This document shows positions 53,588 through 62,390 of a DNA stretch of 64,000 nt, in pieces (the stretch's first letter is position 1; each line of letters starts with the position of its first letter). The stretch is from Dysgonomonas sp. 520 (GTDB taxonomy: Bacteria; Bacteroidota; Bacteroidia; Bacteroidales; Dysgonomonadaceae). Below the pieces are notes generated by a model. It was not told the DNA's origin. It did no database searches and was given only the letters and a program-made list of their open reading frames with translations. Location of the stretch: contig NZ_QVMP01000005.1 of assembly GCF_010501095.1 (NCBI RefSeq), positions 1 to 64,000 of the forward strand. The letters are read 5' to 3'. The translations under genes were made by a program, and so were the position numbers.

Positions 53588-54790
53588 TTATTTACCTGAA
53601 ACAATTTCCATTGTATCGGAGGCGATCATGTATTCTTCATCAGTAGGAATAACCACAACCTTCACTCTCGAATCGGGTGTGCTTATTACTGCTTCATCGC
53701 CATGAATAGCCTCATTTTTTTCCAGATCGAGCTTCACGCCCATAAATTCAAGTCCGGCACAAGCTACTCTTCGTGTATTAGAGTCATTTTCTCCTATTCC
53801 ACCTGTGAATACAAGGACATCCAACCCGTCAAGAGCGGCGGCATACGAGCCGATATATTTTTTTATCCTGTAAGTGAACATGTTGAATGCCAGCTTGGCA
53901 CGTTCGTCTCCTTCGCTCATCGCAGCTCTTAGCTCCCTCATGTCGGAAGAAACACCCGAAACACCCAGAAGTCCGCTGAACTTGTTCACAACCGTAGATA
54001 TTGTTTGTGGCCCGATGTTTTCTTTTTCCATTATGAACGACAATACTCCGGCATCCACATCGCCCGAACGGGTACCCATCAACAGTCCTTCGACGGGAGT
54101 CATACCCATCGACGTATCTACTGATTTGCCGTTGGCAACAGCAGCCAAAGAACCTCCATTGCCAATGTGGGCAGAGATTATTTTTTGGTCTTCGTAGGGT
54201 AGTCCTAAAAATTCGCACGCGCGTTTTGTTACGTAACGATGGCTTGTTCCATGAAATCCATAGCGACGGATGGCGTATTTTTCATACAAAGAATATGGGG
54301 TGCCATACATGTATGCCTTTGCGGGCATTGTTTGATGAAAAGCCGTATCAAATACCGCTACCTGTGGAATGTCGCCCATCAGTTCTTTTACGGCGTTTAT
54401 ACCTGCAATATTGGGCGGATTATGAAGCGGCGCAATGTCGATGCAGTCAACTACTTTATCCATCACATCGTCCGTAATCAGAACACTTTGGTTGAACTTT
54501 TCCCCGCCATGCACAACACGGTGACCAACTGCATCAATTTCGCTCAAGGATTTCAAACAACCGTATTTTTCGCTTGTCAAAACTCCCAGTATATATTCAA
54601 TTCCGGCCTTGTGTTCAAGTATTTCTCCTTCAAAAATTACCTTGTCTCCGTTAGCCAGAGGGATTTTAAGGAACGAACCTTTCAGTCCTATTTTTTCTAT
54701 TCCCCCTTGTGCCAGAACCTCTTTGCTCTCCATGTCGAAGAGTTTGTATTTTATTGACGAACTTCCACAGTTCAATACTAATATTTTCAT
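53588..54790 (-). CDS. ackA: Acetate kinase
   Basis: 400 residues, full length. MKILVLNCGSSSIKYKLFD, VAVFDTAFHQTMP, YAIRRYGFHGTSHRYV, SAHIGNGGSLAAV, VDTSMGMTPVEGLLMGTRSGDVD and LVFTGGIGENDSNTRR are all present. With Pta it converts acetyl-CoA to acetate and gains ATP. It ends a three-gene operon, 4 bp after the dehydrogenase gene. Confidence 0.97.
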   Translation of the reverse strand: MKILVLNCGSSSIKYKLFDMESKEVLAQGGIEKIGLKGSFLKIPLANGDKVIFEGEILEHKAGIEYILGVLTSEKYGCLKSLSEIDAVGHRVVHGGEKFNQSVLITDDVMDKVVDCIDIAPLHNPPNIAGINAVKELMGDIPQVAVFDTAFHQTMPAKAYMYGTPYSLYEKYAIRRYGFHGTSHRYVTKRACEFLGLPYEDQKIISAHIGNGGSLAAVANGKSVDTSMGMTPVEGLLMGTRSGDVDAGVLSFIMEKENIGPQTISTVVNKFSGLLGVSGVSSDMRELRAAMSEGDERAKLAFNMFTYRIKKYIGSYAAALDGLDVLVFTGGIGENDSNTRRVACAGLEFMGVKLDLEKNEAIHGDEAVISTPDSRVKVVVIPTDEEYMIASDTMEIVSGK

Positions 54791-54794
54791 GTAG

Positions 54795-55760
54795 TTAAAT
54801 TAAATTGTTAGCTTCAAGTTTGTTTCCGGCTTCATCATAAACATAGAATCCTCTTCCTGTCGACAGTCCATATTGTTTCGATCTGTACAACCTCCACAAA
54901 ATAGGAGAACTCTTGTATTTGCGATCGCCATATTCATTGAACATATCTTCCATCAGCATCACCATTTTTTCGATACCGATGATGTCCGTCAGTTCGAATA
55001 TGCCATGGCGCATACCATATATCACACGGAATTCTTCGTCTATATTTTCCATAGACGTAAGGTTTTCCATCAGCATCTGGCATGCTTCGTTCAGCATGAT
55101 AGCCATTAATCTTAAGCTAACCAAACCACTGCTTTCCTGTACTTCGATAGGCGTGAATTTGATCAGTTTAGAGAAAAGCAAAACACGCTGAAGAACTTCC
55201 GGAGAAGTGAATGTTCCTTTTACTATCTCCAACAAACGGGCATCCGAGTGTGCTATCGGGAAATGAAGGCTGACGCATCTTTCTTTATGAACCAAATCGG
55301 CTGCTAGTTCACTGATAATAACCGTTGTTGCATTGGTGGCAATAATAGCGTCGGGAGCAAGGATGGATTCTAAATTTTTGAATACATCTTTGCGCAGTTC
55401 TGTGCTGCGTTCTCCATTTGTTTCGTAGCGGATACACTCAATTACGAAGTCGCAATCTTTCAGGTCGTTGTAGTCTAACGAACCCACAATGCGATTCATT
55501 GTGCTGCGTTTCTCGGATTGGGTGAGTCCCCAGTTTTCTATTTTAGTGTCCAAACTGCGTTCTATTTCGCTCAAAGCCTCTTGTATTTTTTCTTCCGATA
55601 TTTCGATGAAGACAACTTCAAGTCCGGCCAATGCAGTATGGTTTACAATGTTGCGACCGTCTCTTCCACAGCCAACAACTCCTATTTTCGAGAACAGGGA
55701 TCTTTTCTTTTCGCCCTTGCTCAATCCAAAATTTTCTATCGATTCTTTTATTTCAGCCAT
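54795..55760 (-). CDS. Divergent 3-hydroxyacyl-CoA dehydrogenase-like protein
   Basis: 321 residues with the layout of 3-hydroxybutyryl-CoA dehydrogenase: an N-terminal Rossmann fold (GVVGCGRDGRNIVNHTALAGLEVVFIEI) and a C-terminal helical domain (SLRLMAIMLNEACQMLMENL). The dinucleotide motif is GCGRDG instead of the usual GAGTMG, and the catalytic-His segment reads CVSLHFPIAHSDARLLEIVKG instead of GMHFFNPVPVM. It lies between pta and ackA with gaps of 12 and 4 bp, an unusual place. It may act on another acyl-CoA or have a changed cofactor preference; activity is uncertain. Confidence 0.82.
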   Translation of the reverse strand: MAEIKESIENFGLSKGEKKRSLFSKIGVVGCGRDGRNIVNHTALAGLEVVFIEISEEKIQEALSEIERSLDTKIENWGLTQSEKRSTMNRIVGSLDYNDLKDCDFVIECIRYETNGERSTELRKDVFKNLESILAPDAIIATNATTVIISELAADLVHKERCVSLHFPIAHSDARLLEIVKGTFTSPEVLQRVLLFSKLIKFTPIEVQESSGLVSLRLMAIMLNEACQMLMENLTSMENIDEEFRVIYGMRHGIFELTDIIGIEKMVMLMEDMFNEYGDRKYKSSPILWRLYRSKQYGLSTGRGFYVYDEAGNKLEANNLI

Positions 55761-55772
55761 ATCTGTTTTTGT

Positions 55773-56783
55773 TTATTTTTTCTTTGCCGCTATTGCCTGA
55801 TTTGCCGTGATAGCCACCATCTTGTAAACGTCATCTATCGAACAACCTCTCGAAAGGTCGTTCACCGGAGCTGCCATTCCTTGAAGAATTGGACCTACTG
55901 CGTCTGCATCTCCCAGGCGTTGAACCAGTTTGTAAGCTATATTACCTACTTCCAGATTGGGGAATACGAGTACGTTTGCTTTCCCTGCGACTTCGCTTCC
56001 CGGAGCTTTGCTCGAGCCAACAGAAGGCACCAGAGCCGCATCCGCTTGCAATTCTCCATCAATGCTCATAGTCGGGTCAAGTTCTTTAGCCAGCTTGGTT
56101 GCTTCTATCACTTTGTCGGCCATAGGGTGTTTTGCACTGCCTTTTGTAGAGAAACTCAACATTGCAATGCGAGGTTCTTCTTGTGCAAATGTGCGTGCCG
56201 ATTGACCTGTGCAAACCGCAATCTGTGCTAGTTCTGCTGCCGACGGATCGGGTGTGACAGCACAATCAGCAAAAAATAGCAACCCGTCTTTTCCGTATTC
56301 TTGTTTTTTGGTGAACATAAGGAATACTCCCGAAACGACGTTTATCCCCGGTGATGTTTTAATGAGTTGCAATGCAGGACGCAACACGTTTCCTGTCGAG
56401 TTTTTTGCACCGGCTACTTCTCCGTCCGCATCTCCTGCCTTGATCATTAAACATGCCAGATATAGGGGATCTTCTACAAGAACGGAAGCCTGTTCTGTTG
56501 TCATGCCTTTCGATTTGCGCAATTCAACTAACAAGTCAATGTACGCATCTTTTTTCGCATGGTTTTTAGGGTCAATAATAATTGCCTTGTCAATGCTTTG
56601 TAAGTCTAAAGACTTCGCAAGATCTTTTATTTCGGTAGGGTTGCCTATCAAAATAATTTCTGCGACACCATCGGCCAACAATCTGTCTGCCGCGGTGATA
56701 GTTCTTATTTCTGTGCCTTCAGGCAATACGATGCGTTGCTTATCGGCTTGTGCCCTGGCAACCATTTCCTTGATCAAATCCAT
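55773..56783 (-). CDS. pta: Phosphate acetyltransferase
   Basis: 336 residues, the short catalytic-domain form. IVLPEGTEIRTITAADRLLADGVAEIILIGN, GDADGEVAGAKNSTGNVLRPALQLIKT, ARIAMLSFSTKGSAKHP-like (here PRIAMLSFSTKGSAKHP) and KANVLVFPNLEVGNIAYKLVQRLG are family signatures. It makes acetyl phosphate from acetyl-CoA. First gene of the pta-dehydrogenase-ackA operon. Confidence 0.97.
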   Translation of the reverse strand: MDLIKEMVARAQADKQRIVLPEGTEIRTITAADRLLADGVAEIILIGNPTEIKDLAKSLDLQSIDKAIIIDPKNHAKKDAYIDLLVELRKSKGMTTEQASVLVEDPLYLACLMIKAGDADGEVAGAKNSTGNVLRPALQLIKTSPGINVVSGVFLMFTKKQEYGKDGLLFFADCAVTPDPSAAELAQIAVCTGQSARTFAQEEPRIAMLSFSTKGSAKHPMADKVIEATKLAKELDPTMSIDGELQADAALVPSVGSSKAPGSEVAGKANVLVFPNLEVGNIAYKLVQRLGDADAVGPILQGMAAPVNDLSRGCSIDDVYKMVAITANQAIAAKKK

Positions 56784-56956
56784 AATTAAAATAAGTAGTT
56801 AATAGAATTTAATGATATATTTCTATGTTATAATTTGCTAAGCTTGTTTTACTTACCAAAGCAATAAAGAGGTCTGCGACCTTAATGTCTTATGTTTTAA
56901 ATAACAAAAGAGTAATGTTTACAAAACAACCCTTTTCTAATTTTTCATAGATAGCA

Positions 56957-56964
56957 CAAATATA
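56957..56964 (-). promoter_or_regulatory. Candidate promoter of the pta operon (TATATTTG)
   Basis: Reverse-strand TAnnTTTG box, with TTTG further upstream at a long spacing (23 bp). It lies about 173 nt before the pta start, implying a long 5' leader. The 376-bp gap 56784-57160 otherwise shows no gene. Confidence 0.4.
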
Positions 56965-57126
56965 CGCAAAATGCAATCTTGAGTTTGCAAAGTTAAGAAA
57001 AAAAGAATACTTTTTTACATAAATTTACAACACTTAGAAATATATTTGAAACTAAGTTGTTTATCTTATACTTAGTTCAACCAGGTGGTAATTGAAAATA
57101 GTTCTTTTAAGTTATTCATATTTTAG

Positions 57127-57134
57127 TAATTTTG
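57127..57134 (+). promoter_or_regulatory. Candidate promoter of the phosphoethanolamine transferase gene (TAATTTTG)
   Basis: TAnnTTTG box 26 nt before the ATG at 57161. Confidence 0.5.
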
Positions 57135-57160
57135 TCTTTGTCGAATAAAAAAGGAAAAAT

Positions 57161-58780
57161 ATGATGAAAGAAAAGGCTTTGGATTTCCTAACTAAATACA
57201 AATATACTATCCTGTTGCTGATCTATTTTTGTATTATTGCCGTTTTGGCTGGGGAAAAACGGATATGTCAGACCACAATTGTAGCCGGAATAAGTAGTTT
57301 GTCTCTTTTCTTCATTGTTAATATTTTAGCGAAAACGCGCTATTCGCTACCTTTTACTATCATATTCATCCTTATTATTAGTCTTGATGCTTTTTTTGCA
57401 TTCAATTATCAAACCTACATTACATTATTCTTGTTGAGCTCTATGTTGGAAACCGATATTGTTGAAGCAAAAGAAACACTAGGGTTGTTCGTAATTAGTG
57501 TTGTTGTGATTTTGATGGTTACTTCTTTTCTTGTATTCAAATCGCAACAGGAATTAAGAAACAGAGCCCTTTCTCGCAGAAAGTCAGCCTTAATCTTATC
57601 TATATACATTATCATTATCATACCTTTCGTTGGATTTGTGAAGCTAAAGTCGGACGACAAAACCGATGGGTTGTTTAAGTTGAATGTAGTGCTAACCATA
57701 GAAAAATCGCTAAAAAATATTACTCCTGTTTTTTATGGAGATTTTCTCACATTTGGAGCTTATCAACATGAAATGTGGAAACTAAAAGATTATGTACATA
57801 CTAATCGTACCTTGCCTGAAGGTATTTCATTTGAACAGACAAAGAAGCAACCCCAGAAAATATATCTTATAGTTGGTGAAACTGCTCGCAGAGATCATTA
57901 CTCACTCTACGGATATCCTGTCAAAACCACCCCATTTCTGGATAGCTTATATCATACAAAGACTGTCGATTTCAACTTTTATCAAGGCGTAGCACCAGCT
58001 CCACTCACTCGGGAAGCTGTAAAATTGGTTCTTAGTTTTGCCTCACCTACAAATGTGCAAACCTTTTTCGATTATAAAAATGTAGTGGAGATTGCTAAAG
58101 ACGCAGGGTATGAAACAAACTGGATATCAAATCAAGACAAAGTTGGTATTGGAGACGGATATGTCGGTTCTATCGGGGCAAATGCAGATAAAAGAAGTTT
58201 CAGGGATATGATGGTAGAAGGTCAACTTGAAGACCTTAACTTGATAAAAATCTTGAAGAAATGGCATAAGCCAAATGAAAAGCAATTTTTTGTAATTCAT
58301 CTTGTTGGCAGCCATCATGATTATAATACAAGATATGATGAAATAGACAAGAATAGTATACCGGGAGATGATATAGTTGCAGACTACGATCGTTCTATTC
58401 ATCATACCGACCGGGTTTTCAGAGAAATATATGGTGTGATGAAAGACGATCTTTCTTCTTCTGTAATATATTATATCTCAGATCATGGCGAAGTTATAGG
58501 GAAAGGCCATGCTTTTGGTTGGCAACAAGATTATAGGGTACCTGTTTTTGCTATTTCGAATAATACGGATGTTGTAAACACCGATTCTATTATTGGAAAA
58601 TATGTAGACCAAGAATCACAACTTATAAACACATCTTCTTCAATTTACATACTGTCCGAAATTTTAGGATATAAAATCCCTCAAAGTGCTGTAGATAAAA
58701 GTATTGTGGATGGAAGATATGTATTGGACAAAGATTTTAAACCTGAGATGTTTGTAAATATTAAGGCTGCAGAAGAGTGA
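57161..58780 (+). CDS. Phosphoethanolamine transferase (EptA/CptA-type, sulfatase fold)
   Basis: 539 residues. Four or five membrane segments in the first ~165, then a periplasmic alkaline-phosphatase-like domain. LIVGETARRDHYSLYGYPVKTTPFL carries the nucleophilic Thr, and FFVIHLVGSHHDYNTRY and VIYYISDHGEVIGKGHAFGW carry metal ligands. It transfers phosphoethanolamine to lipid A or a glycan and can lower susceptibility to cationic peptides. It is AT-richer than its neighbours and lies alone between pta and a terminator. Confidence 0.92.
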   Translation: MMKEKALDFLTKYKYTILLLIYFCIIAVLAGEKRICQTTIVAGISSLSLFFIVNILAKTRYSLPFTIIFILIISLDAFFAFNYQTYITLFLLSSMLETDIVEAKETLGLFVISVVVILMVTSFLVFKSQQELRNRALSRRKSALILSIYIIIIIPFVGFVKLKSDDKTDGLFKLNVVLTIEKSLKNITPVFYGDFLTFGAYQHEMWKLKDYVHTNRTLPEGISFEQTKKQPQKIYLIVGETARRDHYSLYGYPVKTTPFLDSLYHTKTVDFNFYQGVAPAPLTREAVKLVLSFASPTNVQTFFDYKNVVEIAKDAGYETNWISNQDKVGIGDGYVGSIGANADKRSFRDMMVEGQLEDLNLIKILKKWHKPNEKQFFVIHLVGSHHDYNTRYDEIDKNSIPGDDIVADYDRSIHHTDRVFREIYGVMKDDLSSSVIYYISDHGEVIGKGHAFGWQQDYRVPVFAISNNTDVVNTDSIIGKYVDQESQLINTSSSIYILSEILGYKIPQSAVDKSIVDGRYVLDKDFKPEMFVNIKAAEE

Positions 58781-58845
58781 TTGATAACCAGATGTTTAAG
58801 GTTGTTGCTACGGTGAGTGATATTGACTGAAAAGCTGAAACGAAA

Positions 58846-58870
58846 AAACCTGCCCTAAAAGAGCAGGTTT
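58846..58870 (-). terminator. Intrinsic terminator
   Basis: AAACCTGC (58846-58853) pairs with GCAGGTTT (58863-58870). On the reverse strand a T-run follows, ending the lipoprotein gene at 58892. Confidence 0.82.
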
Positions 58871-58891
58871 GGATATTGCGAGAATGTTATT

Positions 58892-59530
58892 TTATTCCAT
58901 TTCCATGTTGCCATCTTTGTCAACAGTGTATGTTAACATGTAATAATCGGTATATGTGGTTCTGCCTACTTTTCTTGTAGCCTTACCGTTTTCAGTAACA
59001 TTGATGCCGATTTCGTAAACTGTATTGCCTTCTTTGTCTAAAAGAACTTTGATGGAACGTGTGCTTTTGAATGAATATCCGGTGGGGAGCATTGTTTTAG
59101 CTTTGTCTATGAGTGCTAATACAGCATCCGATTTTACACTGGCAGCATCTACCCCTTTTGTAATGGCTTTGTCATCTTTCAGCAAGCCTTTGTCTTTCAT
59201 TTTTTTCTTAGCGGCAGCTACAGCTTTGTTTTCATTCTCTGGTTTTTCCAACACTTCGTTTACGTCGTCGGATACTGTTTGGATATATGGCTTTCCTTCT
59301 TTGTCAATCAGGTCGATAACGATTGAGCCGGCTTTGTTCGACAGCTTGTCTGTTTCTTCCATTTCAGCCGATACGATAAGGTATTTTTCAGTATCAACTT
59401 TTGTAGTTACGGCTTCTACAAATTTGTCAACACCTTCTTTTTCATCCATTTTTGCAGGATTGAATATTGAACAAGACGTGGATAGAATGAATGCCGAAGC
59501 AGACAATAATAAGATTTTTTCTAGTTTCAT
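58892..59530 (-). CDS. Hypothetical lipoprotein
   Basis: 212 residues. Lipoprotein signal MKLEKILLLSASAFILSTSC (Cys at 20). The middle is Lys/Ala-rich and helical (ENENKAVAAAKKKMKDKGLL), and the C-terminal beta part ends YTDYYMLTYTVDKDGNMEME. No known family was recognised. Single gene with its own promoter box and terminator. Confidence 0.75.
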   Translation of the reverse strand: MKLEKILLLSASAFILSTSCSIFNPAKMDEKEGVDKFVEAVTTKVDTEKYLIVSAEMEETDKLSNKAGSIVIDLIDKEGKPYIQTVSDDVNEVLEKPENENKAVAAAKKKMKDKGLLKDDKAITKGVDAASVKSDAVLALIDKAKTMLPTGYSFKSTRSIKVLLDKEGNTVYEIGINVTENGKATRKVGRTTYTDYYMLTYTVDKDGNMEME

Positions 59531-59637
59531 AAAAAATTGATTTTGTGTAAATTATAATTTGGTTTATCTAATCATTTTATCATGTTTTGTAAAGTCGCCA
59601 GCTTGTTTTTTTTTTGTGTAATTTAACTTAAAGAGAA

Positions 59638-59645
59638 CAAAGTTA
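59638..59645 (-). promoter_or_regulatory. Candidate promoter of the lipoprotein gene at 58892 (TAACTTTG)
   Basis: Reverse-strand TAnnTTTG box about 107 nt upstream of the start. Confidence 0.4.
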
Positions 59646-59738
59646 CATAATTTTCATTAAGGTAACATAATTTGATATATTAAAAAAATATGCTTGATCT
59701 TTACAGGTGAGTTTAAGGCAAATGTTCAAGTAAAACAA

Positions 59739-59771
59739 AAGCCAACCCTTATGTTATTGAGAGTTGGCTTT
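59739..59771 (-). terminator. Intrinsic terminator after trxB
   Basis: AAGCCAAC and GTTGGCTT form the stem; on the reverse strand TTGTTTTA follows. It lies 28 bp past the trxB stop. Confidence 0.82.
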
Positions 59772-59799
59772 AGAATTAATCTTATGTTGTTCTTTTAGG

Positions 59800-60747
59800 C
59801 TATAAAGAACATTCGGTTTCGTTCAAATATCTTTCTACGTCAATAGCAGCTTTACATCCGCTGGCTGCTGCAGTTATTCCCTGACGGTAGACGGGGTCGG
59901 CTACATCACCGGCGGCAAATACACCGGGTATGTTTGTCTTGGTCGACATAGCCTGTGTCTTGATATATCCTGTTTCGTCCATATCTATTTGTCCTTCAAA
60001 TATCTTAGTGTTTGGAGTATGCCCTATTGCCAGGAAGAAACCGTCAATAGCCAGATCAAATTTTTCTTCGTTAGCTTGCCCTGCATGTTTTACGATATTC
60101 GCGCCTTCAACGCCATTCTCACCAAACAAACCAACAGCATTGCATTCAAACAGAACTTCTATCTTTTCGTGAGCAAAGACACGGTTTTGCATTACTTTAG
60201 ATGCACGGAGGAAAGGTTTTCTTACAATGAGGTAGACTTTGCTTGCCAGTCCGGCCAGATAGATCGCCTCTTCGCACGCAGTGTCACCACCACCAACAAC
60301 AGCTACTACTTTCTTGCGATAGAAAAATCCGTCGCATGTGGCACAGGCCGAGACTCCCATTCCTGCATATTTCGTTTCGTCAGGAAGTCCAAGATATTTG
60401 GCTGTTGCCCCTGTCGAAATGATAACTGTATCTGCTTCTATTTCCTTTTCACCGTCAATGATCACTTTTTTAGGCGAAACCGAAAAGTCTACGGAGGTTG
60501 CAATGCCGTTTCTGATCTCTGCCCCGAATCTGACAGCCTGTTTTTTCAGGTCTTCCATCAGTTCCGTGCCTGTAACGCCTTCGGGATATCCGGGAAAATT
60601 TTCTACATCCGTAGTAGTTGTTAGTTGTCCTCCCGGTTGGATTCCTTCGTAAAGAACGGGTGCGAGATTTGCCCGTGATGCATATATCGCAGCAGTAAAA
60701 CCTGCCGGACCCGACCCGATGATCAGGCAACGTACTTTTTCACTCAT
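59800..60747 (-). CDS. trxB: Thioredoxin reductase
   Basis: 315 residues. FAD-binding GSGPAGFTAAIYASRA, the redox motif CATC in GVSACATCDGFFY, NADPH-binding VVGGGDTACEEAIYLAG, and GVFAAGDVADPVYRQGITAAASG at the end. It keeps thioredoxin reduced with NADPH. The order ftsK-lolA-trxB, all leftward, is the usual one in Bacteroidales. Confidence 0.97.
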   Translation of the reverse strand: MSEKVRCLIIGSGPAGFTAAIYASRANLAPVLYEGIQPGGQLTTTTDVENFPGYPEGVTGTELMEDLKKQAVRFGAEIRNGIATSVDFSVSPKKVIIDGEKEIEADTVIISTGATAKYLGLPDETKYAGMGVSACATCDGFFYRKKVVAVVGGGDTACEEAIYLAGLASKVYLIVRKPFLRASKVMQNRVFAHEKIEVLFECNAVGLFGENGVEGANIVKHAGQANEEKFDLAIDGFFLAIGHTPNTKIFEGQIDMDETGYIKTQAMSTKTNIPGVFAAGDVADPVYRQGITAAASGCKAAIDVERYLNETECSL

Positions 60748-60796
60748 AATCTTATATTGTTTTTAGTTTGATTACATTAATCGTTTTTCAGGCAAA

Positions 60797-60880
60797 TTCC
60801 ACGGGTGGAGTAGAACCCCACCCCTACAATAATATTTGTTTGATTGTAGGGATAGACCTCTGGTCTACCCGAAAGAATGG
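60797..60880. repeat. Dispersed intergenic repeat, hairpin-rich
   Basis: GGGTGGAGTAGAACCCCACCC can fold on itself, and CCCCTAC / GTAGGGA and AGACCTCTGGTCT form further pairs. The first part recurs at 11565-11590. No gene. Confidence 0.5.
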
Positions 60881-60908
60881 ACGTAAAATATTACGCTCGT
60901 TATAAATG

Positions 60909-60916
60909 CAAAATTA
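60909..60916 (-). promoter_or_regulatory. Candidate promoter of trxB (TAATTTTG)
   Basis: Reverse-strand TAnnTTTG box about 160 nt upstream of trxB, beyond the dispersed repeat, which would then be part of the leader. Confidence 0.35.
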
Positions 60917-60986
60917 TAGACAATGCGTATGAAAACAAAATCTTAACGATTCAAATTTTCTATGCCATATATAGTATAACTATATG

Positions 60987-61619
60987 TTAACGTAGGTCTA
61001 TGATATCCACACCCGGATACTCTTTGCTGTTGAACGAGAACGTCGAATCGGTAAGAGTCACGCCGGTTTGGTATTTTGTAATGGTGAGTGTCGCTTTAGT
61101 TCCGTCGGTGTTGATTATCGTGATGGATTTTATTTGCGAATTTTGCTTGTCAATATTTATAATAAATTTGCTTACCTCTCCTTTTTTCTGTGGAACCATT
61201 TCGACGTTATATGCAAGTCTTCCCTGATCTTTTACTTCACCTTTGTAGATGAGGTTGAAGCCCGACTTATACATGCCAAGCAATGCCGTAGGGCTGATAG
61301 ATGCAAGTTCTTCACCTGTCGGGTTTGTGACATTCACCTCGTCGCCTCTTTTTGCGTATACCCATTGAGTTTTTCCGTCGAACCATGTGATGGCATCGGT
61401 AAGCTCAAATTTAAACTTATTCCCTTTTATCCAAGCTGTTCCGTTTTGATTGAAGGTTTCTTTTGTTCTCGTATTTTCTTGTTTGACCGTAAACTTCGCA
61501 TTGACTCCCCCCGCTTTGTTGAAAGCATCGGAAGCATTATCGAGTATTGTTCTCGCATTTTGAGCCACTGCTATCTGAGCGAAAAGAACAGAAAGAACAA
61601 TCAAAATTTTTGTTTTCAT
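60987..61619 (-). CDS. lolA: LolA-like outer-membrane lipoprotein carrier
   Basis: 210 residues. Signal peptide MKTKILIVLSVLFAQIAVA, then QNARTILDNASDAFNKAGGV. VNAKFTVKQEN, GTAWIKGNKFKFELTDAITWFDGKTQWVY and FIINIDKQNSQIKSITIINTDGTKATLTI follow the half-barrel pattern of LolA. It carries lipoproteins across the periplasm. It sits between ftsK and trxB, the conserved Bacteroidales location. The sequence is divergent from enterobacterial LolA. Confidence 0.87.
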   Translation of the reverse strand: MKTKILIVLSVLFAQIAVAQNARTILDNASDAFNKAGGVNAKFTVKQENTRTKETFNQNGTAWIKGNKFKFELTDAITWFDGKTQWVYAKRGDEVNVTNPTGEELASISPTALLGMYKSGFNLIYKGEVKDQGRLAYNVEMVPQKKGEVSKFIINIDKQNSQIKSITIINTDGTKATLTITKYQTGVTLTDSTFSFNSKEYPGVDIIDLR

Positions 61620-61641
61620 AATTGTAGTTTTTTGTTTCTAT

Positions 61642-61713
61642 TTTTTGTCATTGAGTCGCCGTCGCTCCTCGAACGTTGTTTCTAAATATAGTGAAGAAGT
61701 TGTTTGTAAGTAA
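61642..61713 (+). repeat. Dispersed repeat, left copy flanking the GIY-YIG gene
   Basis: 72 bp, nearly identical and in the same orientation as 62231-62302. It contains GAGTCGCCGTCGCTCCTCGA, GTTGTTTCT and TGTTTGTAAGTAA. It is followed at 61745-61815 by the GTCATCCTGA ... AACATGACA element and at 61863-61890 by another fragment of it. Confidence 0.8.
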
Positions 61714-61902
61714 GAAACCGTCTAGACTTTTTCGTTTTGTTCAATTTTGTCATCCTGAGAGTATCGAAGGATCTGTTTTTTTAGATGTTTCACTACGTTC
61801 AACATGACAAAAACTCAAAAATTAAGTATAATTTAAAAAGTCTAGATGACTTCTAAATATCAGATGCTTCGTTTCACTCAGCATGACAATAAAAATTTAT
61901 CT

Positions 61903-62214
61903 TTATGATATTTCATCGTTTAAAAATTTCCATTCTGGATTAAATTCGGAAATTAATGTCTCTTTTTTTGCTCTAGTCCAACCTTTAATTTGTTTTTCTC
62001 TCATAATAGCATCTTCTATATTTTCAAACCTTTCCCAATAGATAAGGTAAAATGTTTTATACTTGCTAGAGAAAGACATATTTTGATACTGATCTTTTTC
62101 TTGATGCTCATATAATCTCCTTTCTAGATCATTGGTTACACCTACATATAAAACATTTCTGTTGCGATTAGTAAGGATGTAAACAAAGTAATTGTGCAAT
62201 CCTAAAGGTTTCAT
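61903..62214 (-). CDS. Small GIY-YIG nuclease-domain protein
   Basis: 103 residues. FVYILTNRNRNVLYVGVTNDLERRLYEH contains the GIY-YIG core in the form VYI ... YVG and the conserved Arg, and IEDAIMREKQIKGWTR the catalytic Glu. Small stand-alone members are frequent in Bacteroidetes and often sit among intergenic repeats. Here a 72-bp repeat lies on each side. The base composition is more AT-rich than the neighbours. The role is unknown; DNA repair or a link with the repeats are both possible. Confidence 0.88.
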   Translation of the reverse strand: MKPLGLHNYFVYILTNRNRNVLYVGVTNDLERRLYEHQEKDQYQNMSFSSKYKTFYLIYWERFENIEDAIMREKQIKGWTRAKKETLISEFNPEWKFLNDEIS

Positions 62215-62230
62215 CCTTGTATTTAAATAA

Positions 62231-62302
62231 TTTTTGTCATTGAGTCGCCGTCGCTCCTCGAACGTTGTTTCTGAACATAGTGAAGAATCTGTTTGTAAGT
62301 AA
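62231..62302 (+). repeat. Dispersed repeat, right copy flanking the GIY-YIG gene
   Basis: Direct copy of 61642-61713 with a few substitutions. It is followed to 62335 by CCAGATCCTTCGTTTCACTCAGGATGAC, a half of the GTCATCCTGA element. Confidence 0.8.
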
Positions 62303-62390
62303 CCAGATCCTTCGTTTCACTCAGGATGACAAAATAAATTAATGTTCTATTAAAGTTAAGACATTAAAAAACGAAAAAAGTTTAATAAAA

